The notes under the pieces are model-generated. The model searched no databases. It was not told the DNA's origin and saw only the letters and a list, made by a program, of their open reading frames with translations. Shown piece by piece: positions 1 to 9,044 of a stretch of DNA of 64,000 bases. Both the position numbers and the translations under genes were made by a program. The first letter of the stretch is position 1, and each line of letters starts with the position of its first letter. The stretch comes from Porphyromonas sp. (GTDB lineage Bacteria > Bacteroidota > Bacteroidia > Bacteroidales > Porphyromonadaceae), in contig JASBZK010000001.1 in NCBI GenBank assembly GCA_029983505.1, positions 52,458 to 116,457 of the forward strand, given 5' to 3'.

Positions 1-2739
1 GGGACAGTTGTCGATGACACCGGTCTCGGTATGCCCGGAGTCCTTCTCAAGCTCGACAAATACAACCGCTATACCGTAACCGACCTCGATGGTCACTTTA
101 TCTTCCTCGCTGTCCCCGAAGGGACCTATATCCTGACTGCTTCGTACATCGGGTACAAAGATTATACGGCTACCGTCTCTGTCAAGGCGAACCGGGATAC
201 CGGTACGGATGTGCGGATGAGTGCTGATGCCGTTATGATAGACGAAGTAGTCGTTTTCGGACAGCTGGCCAAAGGACAGGCACGTGCCCTAAATATCGAG
301 AAGAACAACAGCAACATCACCAACCTCGTGGCTGCAGACCAGATCGGTCGCTTCCCGGACGCCAATATCGGAGATGCGCTCAAACGCATTCCCGGCATCA
401 CCATCCAGACCGACCAAGGCGAAGCCCGAAACCTCGTGGTGCGCGGACTGGCGACAGCCCTTAACTCCGTCACCCTCGATGGCGGCAGGATTCCTTCTGC
501 CGAAGGGGATAACCGCAATATGCAGCTCGACCTCATCCCCTCCGAGATGATACAGGTCATAGAGGTGAATAAGACGCTTTTGCCGGATATGGAGGCAGAC
601 GCCATTGGCGGATCTGTTAACCTCAAAACAAAGACTGCCCCGGAGCGCAGACTCCTTAACCTCAATCTCGGATGGGGTTGGAACCCGATCCGTAACAAGC
701 CCTCCTATATAGCAGGGATCACCTATGGGGATCGTTTCTTCGACAAGAAACTCGGCGTGGCTCTCACGCTCTCTTTCCAAGACCGAATTTATGGCTCGGA
801 TAACGTCGAAGGCGAGTGGGAAAAAGGCGAAGGCGGTGTGGCGGACTACCTCAAGAAGTTTGAGATCCGCAAATACGATGTCACACGGCTTCGTGGCTCC
901 GTCTCACTGAATATGGACTACGAGATCAGCCCCAATAGTAAGCTATTCTTCAGCTCGATGTACAACTACCGCAACGACTACGAGAACCGCTATGCGTTCC
1001 AGCTTAAGGATATGGAACCGGTGGAGGGGCAGACGGGACTATTCTCAGGAGAGCTCAGGCGCACGATAAAGATGGGTGCCCTTTCCCCCGAGAACCCCTC
1101 CGGTCGCCGGCTCGAGAATCAGCAAATGATGCACTTCACACTCGGTGGTGATCATCTCTTGGCAAGCAGTCTGCATCTTGATTGGGGCGGCTCCTTTGCA
1201 CGTGCCCTTGAGAATAAGCTGCACGAGCGTACCCCGGGCTGGAGAGTGAAAGACGCGTCCATCAAAGCCGATTACACCGATACCCGTTTCCCACTGTTTT
1301 CGAGTGAGGATGACGTGTATGACGATTTTAAGCTCAAAGAGCTTGTGGACAAGACCAGTCGCACCTATGAAGACGAGTGGAGTGCCTATGCCAACTTCCG
1401 CCTCCCTCTCTCTGTCATCCGTGACCAAAAAGGACGCCTCCGTTTCGGGGCGAAAGTTCGGTTCAAAGGGAAAAACAGAGACAATGTGACCTATGAAGCC
1501 GAACCCATCGAGAAGGGAGCTTTTGACCTCTCCCGCTTAGACGTCGGTAGGCTTTCTTTTTCCGGACTCATAGACGGGAGGTACACCCCGGGTCAATTTC
1601 CGGATGCACGGGAGCTTGGCGCTCAGGATTGGTTTGATTCGTCCAAGTTTGAGACGACCGACCTCATAGACGAGTACTGGGCCGATAACTACACGGCGCG
1701 GGAGAATATTTATGCTGCTTACTTACGTTGGGACCAAAATATCACGGAAGACTTCCTCGCCATACTCGGCGCACGGGTCGAGTACACTGCCGTGGACTAT
1801 ACGGGCAATACGATTGAGTACAACGAGGACGGAGACCCCTCCAGAGGTCCCGTAAACGAAGGGGATAACGGTTACCTCAACGTCTTTCCGAATCTCACGC
1901 TTCGTTACCAACCCATAGACCGGGTCGTCCTACGTGCCGCTTACTCCACCGGTATTGCCCGTCCCAACTATTATGACCTTGTTCCTTACTTTAGTGTCAA
2001 TAGAGAAGACGGTGAGCTCTCTCTTGGAAATCCGGGACTCAGAAGTACGTATGCGCATAATTTCGACCTTCTTCTTTCCTATTATCCCGGGTCGGTCAGC
2101 CATCTGACCGCAGGGGGCTTCTACAAGCGTCTTAATAACTTTATCTTCCGGCAAACCCTCGAGAATGTCAGTGCCCGACAGTTCGGACGGATGTACCCTC
2201 AGTTTGCGGGTTCTGTCACCGAAGGAGATTGGGACATTTATACGCGTGCTAATGGCTCTGCCGTCGACCTCTTTGGCTTTGAAGTCGGGTTTCAGCAGCA
2301 GCTTACGTTCCTCCCGGGCTTCCTTAAAGGCTTCTCGCTCTATGCCAATTACACCTTCGTTAAATCCATAGCTCACGGCATCACCAACGAGGATGGAGAG
2401 GAGCGCAAGGATATGCCTCTCCCGGGTACCGCTCCGCACTCGCTTAATGTCTCTCTCGGATACGAGCATCCTTATTTCCGTGCACGGCTTTCACTCAATC
2501 ACGCTTCGTCCTATCTCGACGAACTCGGTTCCGACGCTTTCTCAGACGTCTACTACGGTAATCAGACCTTCCTTGACTTCAATGCCGATGCGACTCTTGC
2601 CAAAGGTCTGACCCTTTATCTCGAAGCCAATAACTTGCTGAATACGCCCTTGTGGTACTATCAGGGGACATCCGATCACGTGAAGCAGCAAGAGTATTAT
2701 AAGCCTTCGTTCACCGTCGGTCTGAAGTGGAGTCTTTGA
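1..2739 (+). CDS. TonB-dependent outer membrane receptor, 5' end cut by window edge
   Basis: The reading frame is open from base 1, so the start codon and signal peptide lie outside the window. The first codons encode the end of a carboxypeptidase-regulatory-like beta-sandwich (GMPGV, TDLDGHF). A plug domain follows (RIPGITIQ, RNLVVRGL, VTLDGGRIPS, DAIGGSVNLKT), then a long 22-strand-type barrel rich in aromatic and charged residues. The plug wording resembles the TonB-Xanth-Caul receptor subfamily (family knowledge). Such receptors import large or scarce substrates using TonB energy. The next gene, 54 bp downstream on the same strand, encodes a secreted phosphatase, so the pair may scavenge phosphate esters; that is inference and the substrate is unknown. 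Confidence 0.93.
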   Translation, partial: GTVVDDTGLGMPGVLLKLDKYNRYTVTDLDGHFIFLAVPEGTYILTASYIGYKDYTATVSVKANRDTGTDVRMSADAVMIDEVVVFGQLAKGQARALNIEKNNSNITNLVAADQIGRFPDANIGDALKRIPGITIQTDQGEARNLVVRGLATALNSVTLDGGRIPSAEGDNRNMQLDLIPSEMIQVIEVNKTLLPDMEADAIGGSVNLKTKTAPERRLLNLNLGWGWNPIRNKPSYIAGITYGDRFFDKKLGVALTLSFQDRIYGSDNVEGEWEKGEGGVADYLKKFEIRKYDVTRLRGSVSLNMDYEISPNSKLFFSSMYNYRNDYENRYAFQLKDMEPVEGQTGLFSGELRRTIKMGALSPENPSGRRLENQQMMHFTLGGDHLLASSLHLDWGGSFARALENKLHERTPGWRVKDASIKADYTDTRFPLFSSEDDVYDDFKLKELVDKTSRTYEDEWSAYANFRLPLSVIRDQKGRLRFGAKVRFKGKNRDNVTYEAEPIEKGAFDLSRLDVGRLSFSGLIDGRYTPGQFPDARELGAQDWFDSSKFETTDLIDEYWADNYTARENIYAAYLRWDQNITEDFLAILGARVEYTAVDYTGNTIEYNEDGDPSRGPVNEGDNGYLNVFPNLTLRYQPIDRVVLRAAYSTGIARPNYYDLVPYFSVNREDGELSLGNPGLRSTYAHNFDLLLSYYPGSVSHLTAGGFYKRLNNFIFRQTLENVSARQFGRMYPQFAGSVTEGDWDIYTRANGSAVDLFGFEVGFQQQLTFLPGFLKGFSLYANYTFVKSIAHGITNEDGEERKDMPLPGTAPHSLNVSLGYEHPYFRARLSLNHASSYLDELGSDAFSDVYYGNQTFLDFNADATLAKGLTLYLEANNLLNTPLWYYQGTSDHVKQQEYYKPSFTVGLKWSL

Positions 2740-2793
2740 CACCCCCGAGACAGAGCTTTGTCACACACTTATTCTCAGAAACAAAATCCCGAT

Positions 2794-3789
2794 ATGACTC
2801 ATCTTTTTCCCAAACTTCTTCCCGTCGCATTTCTCCTTTGCCTCTCCTTTTCTGCACCCATCAGCGCTCAAGATTGTGGGTGCGGGGTCCCGTATGTAAC
2901 CCCGGAGAGCGCCCTTGATTCACTCAAAAACCTTACCGAAGGCAGGTATTCTTTCGTCATCGTGAATGATGAGAACCGCTTCGGCTTGTACGGACAGCGG
3001 AAAGGTGCTTGGACGCTGGGGGATGTGGCCGAAGCGGTGGATGCGGAGTTCATCGTCTCCAATGGCGATACCTTCCACTACCTTGGTGTGGCCTCCGTAC
3101 AAGACCCGGTATTCAAGACCGGCTTCGAGGATATTTATACCCACCCGGAGACACACATCCCCTGGTACTTCACGCTTGGCAACCACGAGCACCACGGCAA
3201 TGGGCAGGCTCTGATTGATTATTCCGAGATCAGTGCGCGCTGGAATATGCCGAACTTCTACTACAAAATACAGGTACAAAACCCCGACGGCGTCTCTGCC
3301 GATCTTTTCCTCATCGATACCCCTTCACTCCTTGATAAATACAGGGATAACCCCGGGGAATACCCTCAGAGCGCCAAAATCAGCAGGGACGAACAGCTCC
3401 GATGGTTGGATAAAGAGCTTGCTATGAGCACGGCTACATTTAAGATTGTCATCGGACATCATCCTGTGTATGCCCAGACCTCGAAAGATGAATCCGAGCG
3501 TCTCGATATGCAGAAATATATCCTGCCTCTCCTCCAAAAGTACGGTGCACAGCTCTATTTCGCAGGGCATATCCACAATTTCCAGGTCATCAAGAAGCCG
3601 GAATATAAGACCGTATTTGTCACCAATTCGACCATCTCCAAGACCCGGGATGTGTCGTACATAGAAGGCACCGTTTTTGCCCAAAATAGTCAAGGAATGA
3701 CGGTCGTCAGCATATCCGAGGATACTTGCGACTTTTATCTGGTGGATAATAACGCACATATCCTCTACCGTGAGCGCTTAAGCCGCTAA
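2794..3789 (+). CDS. Secreted tartrate-resistant acid phosphatase-like metallophosphoesterase
   Basis: 331 residues from the ATG at 2794. An in-frame TTG lies upstream at 2758, but the ATG gives a clean signal peptide (MTHLFPKLLP...APISAQ). Metal-site motifs of the calcineurin-like fold appear in order: VNDENRFG, NGDTFHYLGV, LGNHEHHGN, IGHHPVY and GHIHNFQ. Spacing and wording match mammalian TRAP and bacterial acid phosphatases. The GDxxY metal-ligand tyrosine of true purple acid phosphatases is replaced by His (GDTFH), with a Tyr next to it. The enzyme probably removes phosphate from organic esters in the periplasm or outside the cell. It is probably cotranscribed with the upstream TonB receptor. 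Exact substrate unknown. Confidence 0.88.
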   Translation: MTHLFPKLLPVAFLLCLSFSAPISAQDCGCGVPYVTPESALDSLKNLTEGRYSFVIVNDENRFGLYGQRKGAWTLGDVAEAVDAEFIVSNGDTFHYLGVASVQDPVFKTGFEDIYTHPETHIPWYFTLGNHEHHGNGQALIDYSEISARWNMPNFYYKIQVQNPDGVSADLFLIDTPSLLDKYRDNPGEYPQSAKISRDEQLRWLDKELAMSTATFKIVIGHHPVYAQTSKDESERLDMQKYILPLLQKYGAQLYFAGHIHNFQVIKKPEYKTVFVTNSTISKTRDVSYIEGTVFAQNSQGMTVVSISEDTCDFYLVDNNAHILYRERLSR

Positions 3790-3820
3790 TCTTCTGAGGA
3801 GGATAGCTCCATTATTCTTG

Positions 3821-3905
3821 CACGTACCGGGGATAGTTTTTCGGTCTGTAGGAAAGTAAAACGAGATACGTACCGGGAAGATCTTCCCGGTACGTATCTC
3901 GTTTT
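3821..3905. repeat. Interspersed paired-hairpin repeat, copy 1
   Basis: An imperfect hairpin (3822-3849, acgtaccgg against tcggtctgt) is followed by a perfect 48-bp palindrome at 3858-3905 with 24-bp arms and A/T tracts on both sides. The palindrome could terminate transcription in both directions, from the phosphatase gene and from the leftward lipoprotein gene. It belongs to the family described in the findings. Confidence 0.85.
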
Positions 3906-3972
3906 TAGTGAGGAGGTGCAGGGCGTGACCTGCACAGTTAGTAGTCAGCAGTTAGGTGGTGCAGGGCGGGGA

Positions 3973-4183
3973 GACCGCGTCAGCGGTCTAATGTGATTAG
4001 CCCCGTACGAAGACGCCGTCAGGCGTCGATGTGCGGGGGGCACTTCTCTTTCCCGGGGTTAAGACCTCGTAGAGGTCTTAACCCCGGGCTACTTCCTCGC
4101 GACGCCTAACGGCGTCTATTGCCCCTACCGGGGCGCTCTATACCAATGGGCGAGCCCGAAACCGTTCACACGGTCTCAGGCTC
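3973..4183. repeat. Array of six different hairpins in a 500-bp non-coding gap
   Basis: Inverted repeats follow one another at 3973-3988 (gaccgc/gcggtc), 4001-4038 (outer ccccgtac/gtgcgggg enclosing gacgcc/ggcgtc), 4052-4088 (17-bp perfect arms, 3-nt loop), 4101-4116 (gacgcc/ggcgtc), 4121-4134 (gcccc/ggggc) and 4152-4183 (gagcc/ggctc enclosing gaaaccg/cggtctc). No convincing reading frame is present. It may be a structured RNA, a REP-like relic or a folded 3' region of the leftward lipoprotein transcript. The rest of 3790-4289 shows nothing else recognisable. Confidence 0.75.
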
Positions 4184-4289
4184 TGATACAGTTGTACTCT
4201 TGTAAAATGTTTAGAATTTTTCGTCGCCCGTCGATTGCCGGTTTGTGGATCGGTAAAAGAGCGGGCTTAGTAGTTAGTTCGGAGTTATA

Positions 4290-5549
4290 TTATTTTGCCC
4301 TTGAAGTGTAGGTGTCGGTCTTGAAGTCGTAGCCGGTCCATGCGAAGAGCGCCTTGTCGGTGCCTTTGAGCGCCTCGTCATTTGTGCGAGAGAATCCAAA
4401 CCCGTTACTCAGCTTGCCATTCATCTGCTTGCTTTCATTGGTTACATTGATGAAGTAGGTGACTTTAACACCATTATCTACGGCGTCACCCTTCTTATCG
4501 GTAGAGTCAAAGACGTCACCGTATGAGCCAACACCTGTGAGATAGAAGTTATTGATGGTAGCAGAGGCTCCGCGGCGTATCTTGATGACGTCGACAGGGT
4601 ATTCGCCTACGACTGTGGAGGGCGCGTGGTTCAGGGCGATGGTGAGGTTTTCGACCTTAAAGTTGGACTGGGTGGGTGCATCCTTGAAGTTGCCGTCGTG
4701 GTTGCCGTCAGCTTCGATGCCACGAGGGTCTTCTTCTCCGGACTTGTGGCTCGCGCTCCAGATACCGTAGGCGTTGGAGAGTGTGCCGATGTAGCCTTGG
4801 GTGAAGTCGAACATATCGTCGTCGTTGTCCACGGAGAGGAAGTTTTTGACGTTCACTGCGCCGCCGAAGAACTCGACACCGTCATCCGCAGACTTGTAGA
4901 TGAAGACGTTTTCGATCGTCGTACCGGAGCCTACACCGTGCAGGGTGAGCCCGTTGTGCTCTACTTCGTCATTTTGGTTGGCGCCGGTGTACTCGAGGAT
5001 GAGGTACTTGATGGAGCCTGAGTTGTCGTCATTCTTCAGCTCGGCCGTACCGGGATACTGACCGTACTTGAGGATGGGGTTGATTTCCACGTTTTGGGTG
5101 GAGCCTTCGTTGATCTGGGCGTTGCCCGCGATGATGAGACCGCCCCAAGCACCCGGTTCCTTTTTCGTGCTGGTCATAATGACGGGCTTCTCTGCAGTCC
5201 CGTTGATGTTGATCTTACCGCCTCTTTCGACGATGATGTAGCTGTCGAACTTCGGCGTAGCGCTGATGATGGCGCCTTCGCCGATATTGAGGGTGCCGCC
5301 TTTCTTGACGTACAGAGTACCGTCAAGGGTGTAGATGGTGCCCGCTTTGAGATCCTTCACACCGGTGATTTCGCCATTGATGACGTCACCTGCCACTACG
5401 GGAGCGGGCTCGGGCTTAGGCTCCGGTTTGGGTGTGGGGGTAGGTGTGGGATCGGGCTTATTGGCAGGGTCTTCGTTGCAAGACACTGCACCGAGAGTAA
5501 GTACGCACGCCGCAAGGACGGTGGCGAGAGTTTTGATGCTTACGTTCAT
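4290..5549 (-). CDS. Surface or periplasmic lipoprotein, beta-helix-like, partner of TonB receptor
   Basis: 419 residues, ATG start. The lipoprotein signal ends in LGAVSC, followed by a Pro/Lys/Glu-rich linker (about residues 29-50). The body has repeated short beta-strand motifs with GGTLNIGEGA, GGKININGTA and WGGLIIAGNA, as in right-handed beta-helix proteins, and an Asp-rich region (SVDNDDDMFDF) that could bind calcium. It lies 60 bp downstream of a TonB receptor on the same strand, so the two are probably one operon and the lipoprotein may help capture or process that receptor's substrate. No catalytic motif was recognised. Receptor plus lipoprotein pairs of this kind are common in Bacteroidota; substrate not predicted. 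Confidence 0.82.
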   Translation of the reverse strand: MNVSIKTLATVLAACVLTLGAVSCNEDPANKPDPTPTPTPKPEPKPEPAPVVAGDVINGEITGVKDLKAGTIYTLDGTLYVKKGGTLNIGEGAIISATPKFDSYIIVERGGKININGTAEKPVIMTSTKKEPGAWGGLIIAGNAQINEGSTQNVEINPILKYGQYPGTAELKNDDNSGSIKYLILEYTGANQNDEVEHNGLTLHGVGSGTTIENVFIYKSADDGVEFFGGAVNVKNFLSVDNDDDMFDFTQGYIGTLSNAYGIWSASHKSGEEDPRGIEADGNHDGNFKDAPTQSNFKVENLTIALNHAPSTVVGEYPVDVIKIRRGASATINNFYLTGVGSYGDVFDSTDKKGDAVDNGVKVTYFINVTNESKQMNGKLSNGFGFSRTNDEALKGTDKALFAWTGYDFKTDTYTSRAK

Positions 5550-5609
5550 AACGTGAGGGTTTTGTTAAGGATTAGAGTGTGTATTTAATTTGGTCTTTGG
5601 TTCGTTTGG

Positions 5610-8567
5610 TCAGAACTTGTAGGTGAGCCCCAGAGAGAAACTTACGCCGTAGCGGAAGTCGCGTACCACATAGGGCTTGCTGAAGTCCGTACCGATGTAG
5701 GGGTCGTCGAACTCGTAGATGTCGTCGTAGGAGCCCTGAAGTATCGGAAGTCCGTCGGGGTTTTGGGCAGAGAGCTCGCGCCGGATGATGTCGTTGGCGA
5801 GCTGAGAGACGGTGTAGTGCGGGTTCAGGATGTTATTGACTTTGAGCTTAAGGGAGAGCTTGTCGGTGAGGTCGGCCGATGCTACGAAGTTCAGCGTGGG
5901 GATGCCTTTCTCGACGAGGTCGTACTTGGACATATCGATGCTGCCGTAGGCGTAGATCCGGTCGTAGAAGTAGCTCAATAGCAGCGCCGCACTGTAGCTC
6001 TTGGCGCCCTTGGTGTAGGTGTAGGTGAGGTCTCCGTTGGCGAGAAGCGGAGAGGCACTCTCAAGCTGGGTGTATCGGGCGTTCTCCGCGGGGAAATTTG
6101 ATTTGTCGGACGGATGATCCGTCTCAGGGAAGTTCAGCCAGAGATTGGAGAAGAGGTAAGAGGCGTTCAGTCCGAGGGTGAGCTTGTGGCGCTCCTGTGT
6201 GCCTTCGTTGTAGAAGTCCAGGAGGTTTTTCTTGAAGTCTACCTCCGCGCCGGCCACGTTGGCCTCTTCGGCAGTCCTCCGGTACTCCATCTTCTTGGCC
6301 GGTCCGCCGAAGTATCCCTTGCCCATCGGGTCTGTGAGGTGCTTGTAGAAGACCCCCACCGTGAGGTACTCGTCGTCCGAGAGGTACCAGTCGTACTTCA
6401 GGTCTGCGTTCCAGAAGTAGGAGACCTTATTGAAAGGCCAGCCATAGACCGTGTAATCCAAGCCGATGTAGTTGTACTGCGAAAACTCTTTGAACCTCGG
6501 CACGGCGTAGGACCGTGATGCGCTGAAGCGGAGGGTGTGTTCGTCGTTGATGGCGTACTTGATATTGACGGACGGGAGCCAGATCGGGCGCTTGAACTGC
6601 ACGGAGTCGTACATCAACGTGCCGGTGGCGTCCTTGGGGAGCTCGTTCTGTCCGTAGATGGTCCGCTGCTCGACGAGGTCTGCACGCACACCCAGGTTCA
6701 CGGACCAATGGTCGCTGAAGGTGTGGTTCACTTCGATATAGGGCGAGTGTACTTTTTTGTCCCCACGGAAGTAAATCGTCGTATTGGGGTCGTAGATGCC
6801 CCCGTTCGGTTTGCTCTGGTCGTACTTGATGATGTTGGAGAAGTCGATTGCCTCCAGTTCCTCCATCGAGAGAGCCTGTGTTCTGTCTCCGTTGAGCTGC
6901 ACGGCGCGGTTCACGAAGTCATGGTTGTACATCTGGAAGTCGTACCCTATGGTGAGGGAGGACTTGTCGGCATACGTCCAGTCGAATCCCGCACGCACGG
7001 TCAGCTGGTCTTCCTTAAGGATGTCGTTGTATCTGAAGTTGCTGTCCCCCGCACCGAGAGACCAGGTGGATTTTTTGTCCTCAAGGGTGTCTCCTGTTAC
7101 TCTCTTATTGAAGTACAGCCTGCGGCGGTCCGGCTCGTAGCCTCTGAGGTTGCTGTAGCTGGCGCCGACACTGAGTTTGAGTTTGTCCGCGAGTGTCCAG
7201 TGCGAGAGCAGCTGATTGACCATCAGGTAATTGTCTCTTGCGTTCTCAAAGATTACGGACTGACCATAGTCGTTTTCGGGCTCCGTGTACTCGCCGCCGC
7301 TGCCGGAGGTGAAGATGTAGTACCGGTTATTGCTGTGGATGCCGAGGAAGTTGTACTCGATACTGTGTTTCTTCCCAAGGTCGAGTGTGGCGTTGCCCAT
7401 CACGATCTGTCTTGTGTCGGTCGTGGAGACGGTGCCGGTCTGAGCGGACTCGAAGATGTAGGAGGCATCGGCTACTTTCGAAACTCCGGAGTTGAAGTTG
7501 CGGGAGATACGGTCGGAGAAAGAATTGTCCACGGAGTGGTTGGCGACAAGGATTATGGAGAGGCTGTTTTTGTCGCCCACCTTGAAGCGCTTACCTGCCA
7601 TAAGTCCGAAAGAGTGGTCGATAGGGGCATTGACCCTTCTCGGAGTGAGGCTGTTGGACATAGGGTTGGGAGTGCCGGCGGGGAGGTCGTTATTCTGCTC
7701 GCCCGGCTCGAAGGCAAAGTCGCGGTTGGAGATGCCCCAGTAGTTGGTGCCGTCCGGACGGTAAAACTTGTTGCCGAGTACAGACGTATTTACCCCGGCG
7801 TCCGCACTGACCTGAAAGAGCCTGTCACCGACGAGTTTTTTGCTCTGAATGTCTATGATGGCGCCCCCGACTTCTGCGGTCTGAGAGGCCGTGAATGCCT
7901 TGGAGACACCGACACTTTGGAGCATATCGGTCTCGAAGATGTTGAGCGAGATGTTTTTGGACTCGGGGTCGTCGGAGGGTAGGGGGAAGCCGTTGAGGGT
8001 CGTGGTGTTGTACCGGTCTCCCAGACCGCGCACAAAGACGTTTTTCTGTCCCTCTTGGCGGCTGACACCGGAGATTTGAGCCACGGCGGCTTCGGCATCA
8101 CCGATACCTTTTCGTGAGAGCTCATGCGCGCCGATGGCTTGCGTGGCGATGAGGGACTGCTTTTGGTTAAGGAGCAACATTGATTCTGTCTCGTTGTTGC
8201 CCTCCGCTTCCACCACTACTTCGCCGAGCATTTTCTCGTCAGTGGAGAGCTTGGAGTCCAGGACGGTGGACTTGTGTGCGGTCACGACCACTTTCTCCAC
8301 CGTGTTCGTGAGGTAAGAGATGTAGGAGATGACTACCGAATAGGTGCCGGCGGGGACATTTTGGATGCTGTAGTTGCCGTCGAGGTCGGTGATGGCGCCT
8401 AATCCTGTGCCTTCGATGCGTACTGTGGCACCTGTGAGGGGGTAGCCCTCTGCCGCGTCGAGAACCGTACCTACGACCGACCCGTTTCCCGAACCTTTCT
8501 TCTGCCCGAAAGCAAGGGTGGCGGTCGCTACCGATAGAATGATTGCAAGTAGAGCACGAAACTTCAT
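5610..8567 (-). CDS. TonB-dependent outer membrane receptor
   Basis: 985 residues, complete. A signal peptide (MKFRALLAIILSVATATLAFGQ) precedes a carboxypeptidase-regulatory-like domain (about residues 30-120: VVGTVLDAAEGYPLTGATV, TDLDGNYSI), a plug (about 130-250: AVAQISGVSRQ, VFVRGLGDRY, NTTTLNGFPLP, AEVGGAIIDI) and a barrel ending in the aromatic terminus GLTYKF. It imports an unknown ligand across the outer membrane. It is the first gene of a leftward pair with the lipoprotein at 4290-5549. A weak -7-like element (CACCTTTG on the minus strand) lies at 8669-8676 without a matching -33 box. The 8568-9044 gap is otherwise taken up by repeats and a terminator. Confidence 0.95.
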   Translation of the reverse strand: MKFRALLAIILSVATATLAFGQKKGSGNGSVVGTVLDAAEGYPLTGATVRIEGTGLGAITDLDGNYSIQNVPAGTYSVVISYISYLTNTVEKVVVTAHKSTVLDSKLSTDEKMLGEVVVEAEGNNETESMLLLNQKQSLIATQAIGAHELSRKGIGDAEAAVAQISGVSRQEGQKNVFVRGLGDRYNTTTLNGFPLPSDDPESKNISLNIFETDMLQSVGVSKAFTASQTAEVGGAIIDIQSKKLVGDRLFQVSADAGVNTSVLGNKFYRPDGTNYWGISNRDFAFEPGEQNNDLPAGTPNPMSNSLTPRRVNAPIDHSFGLMAGKRFKVGDKNSLSIILVANHSVDNSFSDRISRNFNSGVSKVADASYIFESAQTGTVSTTDTRQIVMGNATLDLGKKHSIEYNFLGIHSNNRYYIFTSGSGGEYTEPENDYGQSVIFENARDNYLMVNQLLSHWTLADKLKLSVGASYSNLRGYEPDRRRLYFNKRVTGDTLEDKKSTWSLGAGDSNFRYNDILKEDQLTVRAGFDWTYADKSSLTIGYDFQMYNHDFVNRAVQLNGDRTQALSMEELEAIDFSNIIKYDQSKPNGGIYDPNTTIYFRGDKKVHSPYIEVNHTFSDHWSVNLGVRADLVEQRTIYGQNELPKDATGTLMYDSVQFKRPIWLPSVNIKYAINDEHTLRFSASRSYAVPRFKEFSQYNYIGLDYTVYGWPFNKVSYFWNADLKYDWYLSDDEYLTVGVFYKHLTDPMGKGYFGGPAKKMEYRRTAEEANVAGAEVDFKKNLLDFYNEGTQERHKLTLGLNASYLFSNLWLNFPETDHPSDKSNFPAENARYTQLESASPLLANGDLTYTYTKGAKSYSAALLLSYFYDRIYAYGSIDMSKYDLVEKGIPTLNFVASADLTDKLSLKLKVNNILNPHYTVSQLANDIIRRELSAQNPDGLPILQGSYDDIYEFDDPYIGTDFSKPYVVRDFRYGVSFSLGLTYKF

Positions 8568-8846
8568 AAAATCACAGAGTCCTGCAGTATTTTTTTGTTC
8601 AAAAAGTGTTTGGTCATTTTCCCCGGGGAAAACGTATCGCGGCGTAGATCCGCTTCCTGAATCCGCTGCAAAGGTGCCACGGCGATGTTACAATGTGGTG
8701 ACAAGATTGCTTTTTAATACTTTATAATAAACTTTTACCTTTACTCTGTGCATGTTCCGAATGAGAAGACCGTGCCGACACGTCCTTCGGATTGTCGGGA
8801 TTGCGACGGGTGCACTCTTGCCTCTCTCCCTCGTGTGTGCACGCAA

Positions 8847-8933
8847 AAAAGAGATACAGACCGAGACAATCTTCTCGGTCTGTATCTCTTTTGGACGGGG
8901 TACGGACCGGGAAGATTGTCTCGGTCTGTATCC
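8847..8933. repeat. Interspersed paired-hairpin repeat, copy 2
   Basis: Hairpin 1 at 8847-8892 has 20-bp perfect arms (aaaagagatacagaccgaga and its complement) with flanking A and T tracts. Hairpin 2 at 8899-8933 is imperfect (ggtacggaccg against cggtctgtatcc). The element lies between a TonB receptor promoter region and the end of the next leftward gene. Confidence 0.88.
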
Positions 8934-8966
8934 GGACCTTTGCATCTGAGGCTCTCTGCAAAGGCC
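8934..8966. repeat. Short hairpin related to the element at 50598-50650
   Basis: The sequence acctttgca/tgcaaaggc forms a hairpin. Its right part (tgcatctgaggc..tctgcaaagg) matches the reverse complement of one arm at 50598-50624 with few differences. This suggests a second, rarer repeat family. Confidence 0.5.
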
Positions 8967-8980
8967 TTTTATCTTCCCCC

Positions 8981-9019
8981 AAAAAAAGCCCTCCTCCCGG
9001 GCGGGAAGAGAGCCTTTTT
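8981..9019 (-). terminator. Rho-independent terminator of the outer membrane protein gene
   Basis: Read leftward, a GC-rich stem of about 12 pairs including G-U pairs (8988-9014) is followed by a run of seven T. It lies 26 bp beyond the stop codon of 9045-9731. Confidence 0.6.
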
Positions 9020-9044
9020 GAGTGTATCTTGACTTATCTGCTTA

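Noticed and set aside
6537-7982. Long open frame (481 codons) on the plus strand
   Set aside because: Antisense shadow of the TonB receptor gene; its composition is Val/Glu/Asp-rich as expected of a reverse frame in GC-rich coding DNA, and no family resemblance was seen.
8748-9032. Small frames encoding peptides like RYRPRQSSRSV or TDREDCLGLYLF, also at about 26784, 28563 and 30082
   Set aside because: These recurring peptides are translations of the intergenic hairpin repeat, not genes. They did help reveal the repeat family.
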